A stretch of DNA of 64,000 nt from Bacillota bacterium (GTDB lineage: Bacteria; Bacillota; Clostridia; Acetivibrionales; DTU013). The stretch is taken from contig JAEZRE010000015.1 of assembly GCA_023412915.1 (NCBI GenBank), positions 124,001-188,000 on the forward strand, read 5' to 3'. A program made the position numbers and the translations under genes. Shown piece after piece: positions 48,108 through 56,806 of the stretch. The notes beneath the pieces are model-generated. The model was not told the origin of the DNA, ran no database searches, and saw only the letters and a program-made list of their open reading frames with translations. Numbering within the stretch: position 1 is the stretch's first letter; each line of letters opens with the position of its first letter.

Positions 48108-49037
48108 TCAGCCTTTTACTGCCCCTTCGGTCATTCCCGCGATAAAGAAGCGGTTCATGAAAATGTATACGATCAGGATCGGGACAATCGACATGACCGC
48201 CCCCGCGACCATGAGGTTCCAGGAGGAGATGCCCTCGTTGGAATCCTTCAAAGAAATAACGCCGACGGTCAGCGGCCTGATTGCCTTGTTCGACAGTGTG
48301 AATGCCAGCGGAATGAGGTAATTGTTCCATGCGTTCTTGAATTCGAGGAGACCGACCGTTGCTATTATCGGCTTTATCACCGGCATTATGATCCTGAGGT
48401 AAGTCTTGAAAAAGCCGCAGCCGTCTATCTTCGCAGCCTCGTCTATCTCGCGCGATATTCCGTCGCAGTAGTTGGTCATCAGGAAGATGTCCACCACCAT
48501 GCCGATAGATATCTGCACTATGATCATGCCCCACAGGTTGTTTGTCATTCCGAGGCTCTGACAGAGGCGGAACAAAGGGTAAACGATAACCACGCCCGAG
48601 ATGAACAGCGTCAGCGAAAAAGAACCTACAAGCAGCTTTTTGCCCGGAAACCTGAGGCGTGACAGCGTAAACCCCGCCATCGACGAAACGACGATTGCCC
48701 CTATGACCGTGCCGGCGCTGATAAGGATGCTGTTAAGCGTATATACCGCAAAATTGGCCATCTTCCAGGCGATAGAGTAGTTCTCCCACGCGAAGCTTTC
48801 CGGAAACAGCCGCGCTCCTCCCATCAGGAACTCCTCCTTTCCCTTGAAGGAGGACAGTACGGCATATAATATCGGGAAGACCGTGACAAGTACTGCCAAC
48901 AGGAGAAAGATAAACAAGGCGGTTACGGCGAAGCTGGGCGCCTTCCTGCTCTTCGATCGTGAATGCATACTATCTGCGGCCTTTTGAGCCGTCCAGGTCC
49001 GTTTGGAAGCTATTCCGGCTTTATTATTTTCTTTCAT
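48108..49037 (-). CDS. Sugar ABC transporter permease, MalG-type (module 2)
   Basis: Channel subunit of 309 residues. A basic N-terminal tail (about 30 residues, TWTAQKAADSMHSRSKSRKA) precedes TM1 (FAVTALFIFLLLAVLVTVFPILYAVLSSF). The EAA loop is EIDEAAKIDGCGFFKTYLRIIMPVIKPII (about 197-225). The protein ends FMNRFFIAGMTEGAVKG, the subfamily C-terminus. It is the last gene of the minus-strand module 2 operon, 9 bp after its partner permease. There is no ATPase gene in the module. Confidence 0.93.
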   Translation of the reverse strand: MKENNKAGIASKRTWTAQKAADSMHSRSKSRKAPSFAVTALFIFLLLAVLVTVFPILYAVLSSFKGKEEFLMGGARLFPESFAWENYSIAWKMANFAVYTLNSILISAGTVIGAIVVSSMAGFTLSRLRFPGKKLLVGSFSLTLFISGVVIVYPLFRLCQSLGMTNNLWGMIIVQISIGMVVDIFLMTNYCDGISREIDEAAKIDGCGFFKTYLRIIMPVIKPIIATVGLLEFKNAWNNYLIPLAFTLSNKAIRPLTVGVISLKDSNEGISSWNLMVAGAVMSIVPILIVYIFMNRFFIAGMTEGAVKG

Positions 49038-49046
49038 AACAGGCTC

Positions 49047-50003
49047 CTAATTCTCCGACATTTTTGAAGTCGACTTCATGTAGATCACCGCAACGATGGA
49101 TATAATCACAGTCGCTATCATACTGACGGCCGATGCGTAACCCTGCTGCGAGATGTAGTCTGGGCTGAAATAGTAAGTGTAAATGTAGGTCGCCATAACG
49201 TCGGTCCCATGTGCGGGTCCGCCGTCAGTCAGCGTCTTGATGGAGTCGAACAGCTTCATCGCGTCGATGATCGACAGCATCACTATTATTCTGAACATGC
49301 CTCCGAGCATCGGAAGGGTGATATACCAGAAATTTTTAAAGCCCGTGGCCCCGTCTATACTCGAGCTTTCATATACGTCGGACGGGATCTTCTGCATTGC
49401 GGCAAGGAACAGCACCATTTTAAGACCGGTGTGGAACCATGTGGCAAACAGCACAACCGTCAGCTTTGCCATCCAGTCGCTCTCCATCCAAGGGATTTGC
49501 CGTTGCAACAGGCCCGCATGCATGAGCGCACTGTTGAGTATTCCGTCCGTCTGGAATATAAAGAAAAAGATCATACCCATGATAGCCTGGCTCGTTACGT
49601 TCGGCAGGAAGAGGGACGCCCTGAAAAAGTCCCGGCCGCGCAGCTTGGAGTTCAGTATGACCGCAAAGAACAACGCCAGGGGAATCTGCAGCAGTACAGT
49701 TCCGAAGCCCATTATCAGCGTGTTTACAACCGCGTTCCACCACGTAGCATCCTTGAAGGCCCTGATATAGTTATACAAGCCCGTGAATTTGGGAGTGTTG
49801 ATGCCGTCATACTCGGTAAAACCGAGAACCAGAACGCAGATGAGCGGATATACGCAAAACATAAGGAATAAAAGAACCGCGGGCAGCAGCATGAGGATTC
49901 CCTGCGGGTTGCCTTTTAAATCGCCTAGTATGGCAGTTGAAAGAGAAGCTCTCTTTCGTTCGGTATCGAATTTGGATATTTGAATTTCTGTGGATGGTTT
50001 CAT
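49047..50003 (-). CDS. Sugar ABC transporter permease, MalF-type (module 2)
   Basis: Channel subunit of 318 residues. A charged N-terminus (MKPSTEIQISKFDTERKRAS) precedes TM1 (ILMLLPAVLLFLMFCVYPLICVLVLGF). The EAA loop is DVYESSSIDGATGFKNFWYITLPMLGGMF. It ends in MKSTSKMSEN. The start at 50003 is chosen because gagaggtgg lies just upstream; the open frame extends 28 codons further through a region of hairpin and non-coding character. It lies 9 bp ahead of the second permease. Confidence 0.93.
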   Translation of the reverse strand: MKPSTEIQISKFDTERKRASLSTAILGDLKGNPQGILMLLPAVLLFLMFCVYPLICVLVLGFTEYDGINTPKFTGLYNYIRAFKDATWWNAVVNTLIMGFGTVLLQIPLALFFAVILNSKLRGRDFFRASLFLPNVTSQAIMGMIFFFIFQTDGILNSALMHAGLLQRQIPWMESDWMAKLTVVLFATWFHTGLKMVLFLAAMQKIPSDVYESSSIDGATGFKNFWYITLPMLGGMFRIIVMLSIIDAMKLFDSIKTLTDGGPAHGTDVMATYIYTYYFSPDYISQQGYASAVSMIATVIISIVAVIYMKSTSKMSEN

Positions 50004-50062
50004 AAGCCACCTCTCTATGGACAGAGAGTCCTGTATAATTTTAGTCAGCGTTTCATCTAATC

Positions 50063-50105
50063 GGGTAAAACCCAGGGGAGGCTTCACGCCTCCCCACTAT
50101 TACCC
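50063..50105 (-). promoter_or_regulatory. Intercistronic hairpin after SBP 2
   Basis: GGGGAGGC (50075-50082) pairs with GCCTCCCC (50088-50095), with an outer GGGTAA/TTACCC clamp (50063-50068, 50100-50105). There is no T-run, so it more likely protects the binding-protein message than terminates. It is at the same place in the operon as the hairpin at 43430. Confidence 0.7.
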
Positions 50106-50138
50106 GGCTCTTCTCTTATTGCATAAAAGCCCGGTCCT

Positions 50139-51602
50139 TTATTTGCTGTAATAATCAAAGTAATCGAAGCCAGGTATTATAATATCTTCCCTGGTAATCT
50201 CGCCATCCTGCAAAGCTTTGTCCAGAGCCGCGTTATACCTCGTGCTGAGGTCCTCGAGACCTTTGTCGATAGGCGTCTTGCCTGCAAATATGGACTGATA
50301 GACCATATCGACCTTGTCTCCCTCGAGCTTGGTCAGGAAGTTCTGAACCTGCAGCGGGAACGCCTTGGAGTTCTGGATATCCGTAAAGTTCTTGATACCC
50401 AGGTAATTCTGAGGTATATTTGCAGGATCGTTCGCTTTTATCATGGTTCTCAGAGGCTCGCCGTTCTTAACGAACTCACTCTGATTGTCGAGCAGGAATT
50501 TGACGAAATTCCAGGCCTGATCCTTATACTTGGAGCCCGATGCTATCAGCTTGCTCATGTCGAAGAACATGAAGCTCTTTCCCCTCTTGTCACCCTCAAA
50601 CACAGGTATAGGAGCGGAATCCCACTTGACGTCGCATTTGATCTCGTTGTTTCCAAACTGTGCCACCTGCCAGTTACCGTCGATCATCATGGCGTATTTG
50701 CCCTGTCCGAACTGTGCCCTTGCCACCTCGATATCCTGCAGCAGTGCGCCCGGCGCCATGATCTTCTCTTTGTCGAGGTCGATCAGGAACTGCAGTGCTT
50801 TCTTCTGCTTGGAGAAGTCGAATTTGCCGGTAGTCCAGTCAAATGCGCTTTCACCTGTCACACCGGAGATAGAGCAGACATTGTCAGTGAATCTGCCCCA
50901 GGTGGAGGCTGTCTTCAATGCGGCAACAAAGCCGTAATACTCTCCCTTGCCCATATCGGTGATCTTTTTGGCGTCTGCCTTCAACTCTTCGAGCGTTGCC
51001 GGCGGAGCGCCTATGCCTGCCTTGGCAAACAGGTCGGTGTTGTAGATGAGCCTGAAGAAAGCTGCCCTTTCAGGGATCGCGTAGAGCTTGCCCTGGTAAT
51101 AGAACTGCTTCTGTTTGAAAACCTCGGGATAGAAATTCTTCTTATATTCTTCATTCGCATACTGGTCCAGAGGCATTATATAGTTTGCCTGGGCAAGCTG
51201 CGGGATAGTAAGGCCGCCGTTCAATTCGAAGATATCCGGTGGGTTCCCTGCCGCCAGCGCCATCTGGACAACGTTTTTATAGTTTTCACCATAGACTTCG
51301 AATTCGACTGTCGCGTTATCTGTATTCTCCTTGTTGTAACGTTCCACCAGCTTGCCGGTGACGCTGTTCTTGGAAGCCGCGCGCATCCAGAACTTCATAT
51401 TGATCTTCTCGGCGCCTGCCGCCGTTGCCTCAGCGGCTGTTGCTTCGGCCGGTGTTGCGGCTGCTGCGGTCGCTTCAGCCCCCGCTTTCGTTTCGGCTGC
51501 CTGATTGCCTGCCGTCTGTGTATTACCGCAACCGGTAAACAGAGAAAACAGCATGACAAGACAAAGCATACCGATCATTAACTTTGACAACCTACCCGAC
51601 AT
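50139..51602 (-). CDS. Sugar ABC transporter substrate-binding lipoprotein (module 2)
   Basis: Binding protein of 487 residues, lipid-anchored at Cys25 (FTGC). It has a low-complexity Ala/Thr/Glu linker (about 31-64) with repeated AEATA units. The solute-binding domain runs from INMKFWMRAASKNSVTGKLVERYN through PPDIFELNGGLTIPQLAQANYIMPLD, LYAIPERAAFFRLIYNTDLFAKAGI, FGQGKYAMMIDGNWQVAQFG and a C-terminal LEDLSTRYNAALDKALQDG. It starts at ATG 51602 with aaggagga upstream. It is preceded by the module 2 regulator gene and followed by two permeases. The ligand differs from that of module 1 as far as sequence shows, since the two proteins are only distantly alike. Confidence 0.94.
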   Translation of the reverse strand: MSGRLSKLMIGMLCLVMLFSLFTGCGNTQTAGNQAAETKAGAEATAAAATPAEATAAEATAAGAEKINMKFWMRAASKNSVTGKLVERYNKENTDNATVEFEVYGENYKNVVQMALAAGNPPDIFELNGGLTIPQLAQANYIMPLDQYANEEYKKNFYPEVFKQKQFYYQGKLYAIPERAAFFRLIYNTDLFAKAGIGAPPATLEELKADAKKITDMGKGEYYGFVAALKTASTWGRFTDNVCSISGVTGESAFDWTTGKFDFSKQKKALQFLIDLDKEKIMAPGALLQDIEVARAQFGQGKYAMMIDGNWQVAQFGNNEIKCDVKWDSAPIPVFEGDKRGKSFMFFDMSKLIASGSKYKDQAWNFVKFLLDNQSEFVKNGEPLRTMIKANDPANIPQNYLGIKNFTDIQNSKAFPLQVQNFLTKLEGDKVDMVYQSIFAGKTPIDKGLEDLSTRYNAALDKALQDGEITREDIIIPGFDYFDYYSK

Positions 51603-51676
51603 TTCGATTCCTCCTTAAAAATATCGTTTGGCTGCATCAGCCCGACATAAAACGTCGTGGCATACATCCTGACATT

Positions 51677-51682
51677 ATTATA
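51677..51682 (-). promoter_or_regulatory. Possible -10 element of the module 2 transport operon
   Basis: TATAAT on the minus strand, about 75 bp upstream of the binding-protein gene. No acceptable -35 lies at 16-18 bp, which fits a promoter that needs an activator such as the adjacent AraC-type response regulator. Confidence 0.35.
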
Positions 51683-51744
51683 AGAGCCGTACATAAATGG
51701 AAACAGTAAGTAAGTTTTAAAAAAAGGTATGTTATTTTTACTGC

Positions 51745-53355
51745 CTATTTGACCTGTTTCAGAATCTCATTCCTGTAATCCCGTGGGCTGAGGCCGGTAT
51801 GCTTCTTGAACAGCTGGCTGAAGTACTTCGGATTGCCGTAGCCTATTTTTTCAGATACCTCGTATACCGTCAGATCGGTCGACTGCAGCAGCTTTATGGC
51901 TTCGTTCATCCTCTTGTTCGTCAGATAATCTATGAAGTTCTCGCTCAATTCCTGCTTGAACAGTCTGCTGGCATAGCTCGCATTCACGTAAAACTGTTCT
52001 GCGATAGTGTTGAGCGTTATTTCCGTCGCGTAGTTCTGGTCGATATACTGCCTGATCTGGCCGATGATGGCCCGGATGCCCGAGGAACCGGATTGGAACA
52101 CCTCTCCGGCAATATCGCAGAATGCGGACGTAAAGCTGGCTTCCAGCTCATCGAGCGTCATATTCTGCATTTCATTGACGAACCTGTCAATGAACCCGCT
52201 TATAGTGCCGGTATCGAGGCCGATTTCGTCCAGATTCCTTCTTATGACAAGCAGTTCGTCCCTGCAGCCTGAAAGGAGCTTTGAGGGATCGAGCCTCCTG
52301 CTTTTCAATTCGCTGAAAAGGTCGCGGATCACCCCCGGAATACCGGCGCTGTCCGCTGTTATTACACTGTTTTCGAGCCGCTTCCACATGCTTACGGGCA
52401 GTATGAATTCGTTGCAGAAATTGCAGGCGACCTCGCTGTAGTAAAGGACCTTGCCCCTGCCCAGCATAAGCTTGTATTTCAATGCGCTCCTGGCTTCCTT
52501 GTAGCCCTCCGGGGCACCCCTCAAGCCGCTGCAGGGATTGCTGACCCCGATAGTTACCGTCACGTTCAAGTTTCTTGCGACCTGGTGTATTACGCCTCTC
52601 AAAAGCTCGTCGGCCGTTCCCGGCCGGCAGGCAGCCGTATCAAGTATGACGGTGATCTGTTTTTCGAGCATGTAGAATACGAGCCCGACAGAACGCGAAT
52701 TTATCAGCTCGTCCGCTATATTGGCAATGGCAAAGCGTATCAGTTCGATGTTTTCGCTGTTGAAGCGCTCGTTGGTTTCTATCAGCTCGAATTCTATGAC
52801 TGCGCAGATGAATTTGTCGGGAAAGCGGTTTATGCCAAAGCCCGCGAGTTGTTTTCCCACTCCGGCCGTATCCCTGGCTTCACCGGTCATAATGGAATAC
52901 AGCAGTTTGTTCCGGAGAAAAGGCGTGCTCTCAAGCAGCTTCCTGTTCAACTCTTCGAAGCGTTCACGCTCTTTTTTCGTCTTCAATATGCTGTCCTTCA
53001 GGTCGAGTATTATCTCCCTCAGTTCATCCTCGTCCACCGGTTTGACAAGATACCTCACAGCCCCGTATTTTATGGCGTCCCTCGCATACTCAAAATCCTG
53101 GTAGCCGCAGAGTATTATGCATTTTGTCTCGGGAAGCCTGTCCCGGATGCTCTTTATAAGCTGCAGACCATCCATATAGGGCATCCTTATATCGGTTATG
53201 ACGATATTCGGCCTGAAGCCGTCCGCCATATCAAGCGCTTCCTGACCGTTCGCAGCCGTCCTGATCTCGGACACCCCAACCCTATCCCAATTTATAAGCT
53301 GCTTCAAGCCATCGAGTATCGGCTGTTCGTCGTCAACCAGCAAAAGTCTGAGCAT
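51745..53355 (-). CDS. YesN-type response regulator with AraC DNA-binding domain (module 2)
   Basis: Response regulator of 536 residues: receiver domain with DDE at 8-10, Asp55 (IVITDIRMP) and Lys in RYLVKPVDE; a middle region of about 290 residues; and a C-terminal AraC double helix-turn-helix (EITLNTIAEQFYVNASYASRLFKQE, LTVYEVSEKIGYGNPKYFSQLFKKHTGLSPRDYR). The ATG at 53355 lies 8 bases after ggagg, which is better than a GTG three codons earlier. It overlaps the end of the kinase gene by 23 bp, so the two are translationally coupled. Likely activator of the binding-protein/permease genes directly downstream. Confidence 0.94.
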   Translation of the reverse strand: MLRLLLVDDEQPILDGLKQLINWDRVGVSEIRTAANGQEALDMADGFRPNIVITDIRMPYMDGLQLIKSIRDRLPETKCIILCGYQDFEYARDAIKYGAVRYLVKPVDEDELREIILDLKDSILKTKKERERFEELNRKLLESTPFLRNKLLYSIMTGEARDTAGVGKQLAGFGINRFPDKFICAVIEFELIETNERFNSENIELIRFAIANIADELINSRSVGLVFYMLEKQITVILDTAACRPGTADELLRGVIHQVARNLNVTVTIGVSNPCSGLRGAPEGYKEARSALKYKLMLGRGKVLYYSEVACNFCNEFILPVSMWKRLENSVITADSAGIPGVIRDLFSELKSRRLDPSKLLSGCRDELLVIRRNLDEIGLDTGTISGFIDRFVNEMQNMTLDELEASFTSAFCDIAGEVFQSGSSGIRAIIGQIRQYIDQNYATEITLNTIAEQFYVNASYASRLFKQELSENFIDYLTNKRMNEAIKLLQSTDLTVYEVSEKIGYGNPKYFSQLFKKHTGLSPRDYRNEILKQVK

Positions 53356-55195
53356 TGTCGTCACCTCCCTGGCAAAATGTCCTGTAGGGGATCCGAATAG
53401 CTATCCTTGTGCCCTTGTTTACTGTGCTTGAAATTTCAATACCGTAGGAATCGCCGAAATGGAACTTGAGGCGTTTATGGACATTTACGATGCCTATCCC
53501 CAGCCTGCCGGAAGCCATAGAGGATTCGAGCGCCACTCTTATCTCATTCAGCCTGTCCTGGTCTATACCCATTCCGTTGTCTATCACCTCTATTAAAATA
53601 TCGCCGTCCTCACGCCTACCCTTGAGTATTATGGCGCAATAGCCCTCCTTTGGCTCAAGGCCGTGGAAAATGGCATTTTCGATCAAGGGCTGGAGCGTCA
53701 GCTTCAGTATGCATGCGTCAAGAAGGTCCTCGTCAAAATCTGCTATATATTCGAATCTGTTGCTGTACCTGATATTCTGGATATCGATGTAATATCCCAC
53801 ATGCTCGAGCTCTTCGCGTATCCTGACGATCTCGCTGTCCCTGATGATATTGAGATGCAGGAACTTCGAAAGCTTTTTCGTCATTTCGGCAACCTCTCCA
53901 TCGTTGTTGACCACCGCCTTCATCCTCAGCGACTCGAGCGTATTATAAAGGAAATGGGGGTTTATCTGCGCCTGCAGCGCTTTGAGCTCGGCTTCCTTCC
54001 TTTTGATTCCGAGCAGGTATTCCTTCTGTATCAATTCCTTGATCTTGAAAATCATTTTATCGAAGCTTCTGCCTATATCGCCTATTTCATCCTTATAGTC
54101 GAAATCGACCTTGGCGTCGAAATCCCCTCCCGCTACAAGCTGCATTGAGTTTCTGAGCTTCCGGAGCGGTTTTGTGATGCCCAGTGAAATGAACACGCAG
54201 ATGGATACTATGGCTATAATGGTTATTGCCGCAATAAAGAAGGACAGATCCCTGACGTTTCTCGTTTCCTTCATGAGCTTGTCTTCAAGTATGATGCCCA
54301 GCGCGAACCAGCCGGTATAATCCGAACTGTTATAAACAATTGTCCTGTCCGTTTTGCCGAGGTTTGTCCTGAGGCTGCCTGCCTTCCCTTCGAGGATCTT
54401 TTCGAACGCATCTGCAAACCTTGGGATGCTTATGCTTTTCAGAACGGAATTGGGATCGAAAATCATATTGTAATCCTTGTCCATGATCAGTATTTCCATC
54501 GAACTGTTCCGGCCCACAAGCTCGATGTTGCCCTGCACCTTTTTGCAGGTTACGTCGGCTCTTATGCAACCCAGTATCCTGCCGGTGCCGTTATCCGTTA
54601 TCTTGCGGACGACGGATATCGTGGCTTCGCTGCCGTTCTGCCCCAATGGGTCTTCACTTGCCATATTCTTTACGATCATCGATTTGCCGGGATTCATCGA
54701 GGCTTCTCGGTACCACCGGTATGCCCCGGGATTTTCATTGAAAAGAGAATATCTCCTGATGCCCTCCGTTATCAGCATGCCATTTTCGGAAATGAGAACA
54801 ATATTCGTTATATCAGGCTTGATAGTGTATATATTGAAGAGGAAGTTTTCTACATAATCCGAATTGTCTCTCAGTTCGATATCCGATTTTCCGACCAGAT
54901 CGGTGCCGAGGATCTCCTGAAGCCTGCCATCGGCCTGCGTCATAAGCAGCAGCCTGTCCAGATCGCTGAAATATGCGTCGATATTGTCATTCAACTGATT
55001 CAAATAAAGTGAGGAGTAATTGACCGCTTCCTGGCGGAGCGAATTTTTCCAACTCAGATAATACACCGATATCACGGTTACGATCGATATGACGAATGCG
55101 GCGGAGAAGCATATTATCTGCTTCGACTGTATTTTCAGGTTCCAGAACAGCGAGCTTAACCTTCTGCTCTTTTGAGAAACAGACCTATGTTTCAT
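53333..55195 (-). CDS. YesM-type sensor histidine kinase (module 2)
   Basis: Sensor kinase of 620 residues: TM1 (about 27-47, IICFSAAFVISIVTVISVYYL), an extracellular dCache-like region (about 50-310), TM2 (about 315-337), HAMP (about 338-390; ITKPLRKLRNSMQLVAGGDFDAKV), the phospho-acceptor His in LKALQAQINPHFLYNTLESL and an HATPase with N-box LTLQPLIENAIFHGL and G-boxes DNGMGID and GRLGIGIVNVHKRL. It starts at ATG 55195 after gaggt, with a clear promoter at 55246-55274. Same architecture as the module 1 kinase, but all of module 2 lies on one strand in the order kinase-regulator-SBP-permeases. Confidence 0.94.
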   Translation of the reverse strand: MKHRSVSQKSRRLSSLFWNLKIQSKQIICFSAAFVISIVTVISVYYLSWKNSLRQEAVNYSSLYLNQLNDNIDAYFSDLDRLLLMTQADGRLQEILGTDLVGKSDIELRDNSDYVENFLFNIYTIKPDITNIVLISENGMLITEGIRRYSLFNENPGAYRWYREASMNPGKSMIVKNMASEDPLGQNGSEATISVVRKITDNGTGRILGCIRADVTCKKVQGNIELVGRNSSMEILIMDKDYNMIFDPNSVLKSISIPRFADAFEKILEGKAGSLRTNLGKTDRTIVYNSSDYTGWFALGIILEDKLMKETRNVRDLSFFIAAITIIAIVSICVFISLGITKPLRKLRNSMQLVAGGDFDAKVDFDYKDEIGDIGRSFDKMIFKIKELIQKEYLLGIKRKEAELKALQAQINPHFLYNTLESLRMKAVVNNDGEVAEMTKKLSKFLHLNIIRDSEIVRIREELEHVGYYIDIQNIRYSNRFEYIADFDEDLLDACILKLTLQPLIENAIFHGLEPKEGYCAIILKGRREDGDILIEVIDNGMGIDQDRLNEIRVALESSMASGRLGIGIVNVHKRLKFHFGDSYGIEISSTVNKGTRIAIRIPYRTFCQGGDDNAQTFAG

Positions 55196-55245
55196 TGAAA
55201 CCTCACTTGTCTGTCGTGATACAAAGTACTGCTTTTATGGGAATT

Positions 55246-55274
55246 ATTATATGTAAAGTGCAATAAAATAGCAA
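55246..55274 (-). promoter_or_regulatory. Promoter of the module 2 kinase/regulator genes
   Basis: On the minus strand TTGCTA (55274-55269) and a perfect TATAAT (55251-55246) are 17 bp apart, about 50 bp upstream of the kinase start codon. Confidence 0.7.
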
Positions 55275-55369
55275 CTAAAAACATAGCTATCAAGTTCAGC
55301 CATATTTTCAGTTGCAATTGATTTTATCTGTTTGACATCTCTTCGGACATAGCATTTGCCCGATTGTCA

Positions 55370-55579
55370 TTACATGCTTATATATTCGTCGAAATTGAGC
55401 CCGTTGACCTTGCAGTACTTCATCACGGACATCAGGATCTTTTTACCGCCGCCAACGCCAGTATTAAGGTATCTGTACAGATGCGACGGATCGACTCCGA
55501 GTTCTCTCGCAAACCTGTTGTAATTCCCTGCGCAGTTGGTATTCATCAAATCATGTACCTTCTGCCTGTTCACTTCCAT
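55370..55579 (-). CDS. Small helix-turn-helix (Cro/C1-like) protein
   Basis: DNA-binding protein of 69 residues made of little more than one helix-turn-helix: NYNRFARELGVDPSHLYRYLN (about 19-39) followed by KKILMSVMKYCKVNGLNFDEYISM. The ATG at 55579 has ggagga 7 bases upstream. The open frame extends 26 codons further, but the upstream part has no site and a composition unlike protein. It is a single-gene unit. Its target is unknown; small stand-alone XRE-like proteins of this sort are often phage-derived or regulate a neighbour. Confidence 0.75.
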   Translation of the reverse strand: MEVNRQKVHDLMNTNCAGNYNRFARELGVDPSHLYRYLNTGVGGGKKILMSVMKYCKVNGLNFDEYISM

Positions 55580-55773
55580 TACGTTATCCTCCAAACAACC
55601 TAACACAAGAAGACATCCATATGAGCGTCGTAGGTAATATATTACATTTTTATTCAATTCTAGTACAGTTCTAGAATATTGTCAATATAATGCCGCATAT
55701 TTCCTACAAATCAGTGTTTATAACTCATCGGTCCGTCAGGAATTTTTTTGGAAGACCTCGTTATATTTTCTCG

Positions 55774-56310
55774 TTATATTTTTTGGACGACCTTGCTGAT
55801 GGATTTGTAAACGATAAATGTAACTACGGAATTCAAGCCGGCCTTTATGAGATTGAACGGTATTATCGCGGGTATCAGCAGGCTTTTGACCGTTTCAAGC
55901 GGAACTCCGTAGAAATTGGGCTGAATTACCAGGTTCAGCGGGATCATGATCAAAGTCATTGCAATCGTGCCACAGATCAGCCCGAGGATCGCTCCCTTGC
56001 GGGCGTGCATTTTTTTGTAGATGAGCCCTGCGGTGACGACAAAGGTACCTGTCGCAATTATATGCATAACCAGTCCGACCCAGCCGCCTTCGGCGAAAAG
56101 CAGCGTTTGTATCGTAGCTTCGACCGCAGTGACGGCAAGCCCCGCCAAAGGTCCGAACAGGAACGCGCCGATAAGCATTGGGATATCGGCCGGTTCATAC
56201 TTGAGGTAAGGAGCCGCCGGTATGATCGGGAAGCGTATCACATACATCAGCACAATCGACAGTGCAGTCAAAACTCCCATAGTTGCGATTTTTTTAACAT
56301 TCGTTTTCAT
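55774..56310 (-). CDS. ribU: Riboflavin ECF transporter S component RibU
   Basis: Substrate-binding membrane subunit that takes up riboflavin together with the shared ECF module (EcfA, EcfA', EcfT, not in this window). The 178 residues contain about five or six helices, and the N-terminal KKIATMGVLTALSIVLMYVIRFPIIP and PADIPMLIGAFLFGPLAGLAVTAVE segments are typical of the RibU/ECF-S family (PF12822 type). The decisive evidence is the FMN riboswitch plus terminator upstream (56361-56533). It starts at ATG 56310 with a ggggg site. Confidence 0.93.
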   Translation of the reverse strand: MKTNVKKIATMGVLTALSIVLMYVIRFPIIPAAPYLKYEPADIPMLIGAFLFGPLAGLAVTAVEATIQTLLFAEGGWVGLVMHIIATGTFVVTAGLIYKKMHARKGAILGLICGTIAMTLIMIPLNLVIQPNFYGVPLETVKSLLIPAIIPFNLIKAGLNSVVTFIVYKSISKVVQKI

Positions 56311-56360
56311 TTTACATTACCCCCTGAATAGTTTGCTCTGCCGTTTCTTCGGCATCCGCA

Positions 56361-56395
56361 CAAAATAAAATTCCCTGAGAATGATCCCAGGGAAT
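56361..56395 (-). terminator. Expression-platform terminator of the FMN riboswitch
   Basis: ATTCCCTG (56370-56377) pairs with CAGGGAAT (56388-56395). On the minus strand it is followed by TTTATTTTG. Position between aptamer and ribU indicates transcriptional termination when FMN is bound. Confidence 0.88.
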
Positions 56396-56413
56396 GTAAA
56401 ATACAAGTTCATC

Positions 56414-56533
56414 ATCTTCTTTCATCCAGACTTTACTGTCGGCCCCGGAATCTCACCAGGTCAGCTTTCGCTCGCGGGCTAACAGCTTTCGCCGTATTAC
56501 CGCCGGTAGGGAATTGCACCCTGCCCTGAAGAT
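56414..56533 (-). promoter_or_regulatory. FMN riboswitch (RFN element)
   Basis: Read on the minus strand, the conserved blocks appear in order: ATCTTCAGGGCAGGGTG, AATTCCCTACCGGCGGTAAT, AGCCCGCGAGC, GACCTGGTGAGATTCCGG, GGCCGACAGT and the closing GATGAAAGAAGAT. The P1 stem pairs ATCTTC with GAAGAT. This is the complete aptamer that senses flavin mononucleotide and switches ribU off. Confidence 0.97.
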
Positions 56534-56806
56534 CATATTCAGTTTATGCAAATATATTAGCACCAGGGAGTCGTCCAAGTCAACAGAAACTTTTGCATCC
56601 TCCCAATTATTGTTTGTTGAGGCGGACATAATATGTTTCGATTGACTCAATAATAGGAATGATCCGCGCCCGCATTTGAACGAGCCGTGATAATACAGCT
56701 TGCCCGTGACGGAGCTGATGCAGTGATTGCACCCGCCCTCGCCGTTCAGAGTAGTGGTACAAGCTGTTTATCCATAGAGCTTGCGCGTCCAGGCCCCCGC
56801 CCCTGC

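Noticed and set aside
47947..48534. 195-codon frame overlapping the end of the module 2 MalG-type permease.
   Set aside because: Out-of-frame shadow of the permease on the same strand; no family signature.
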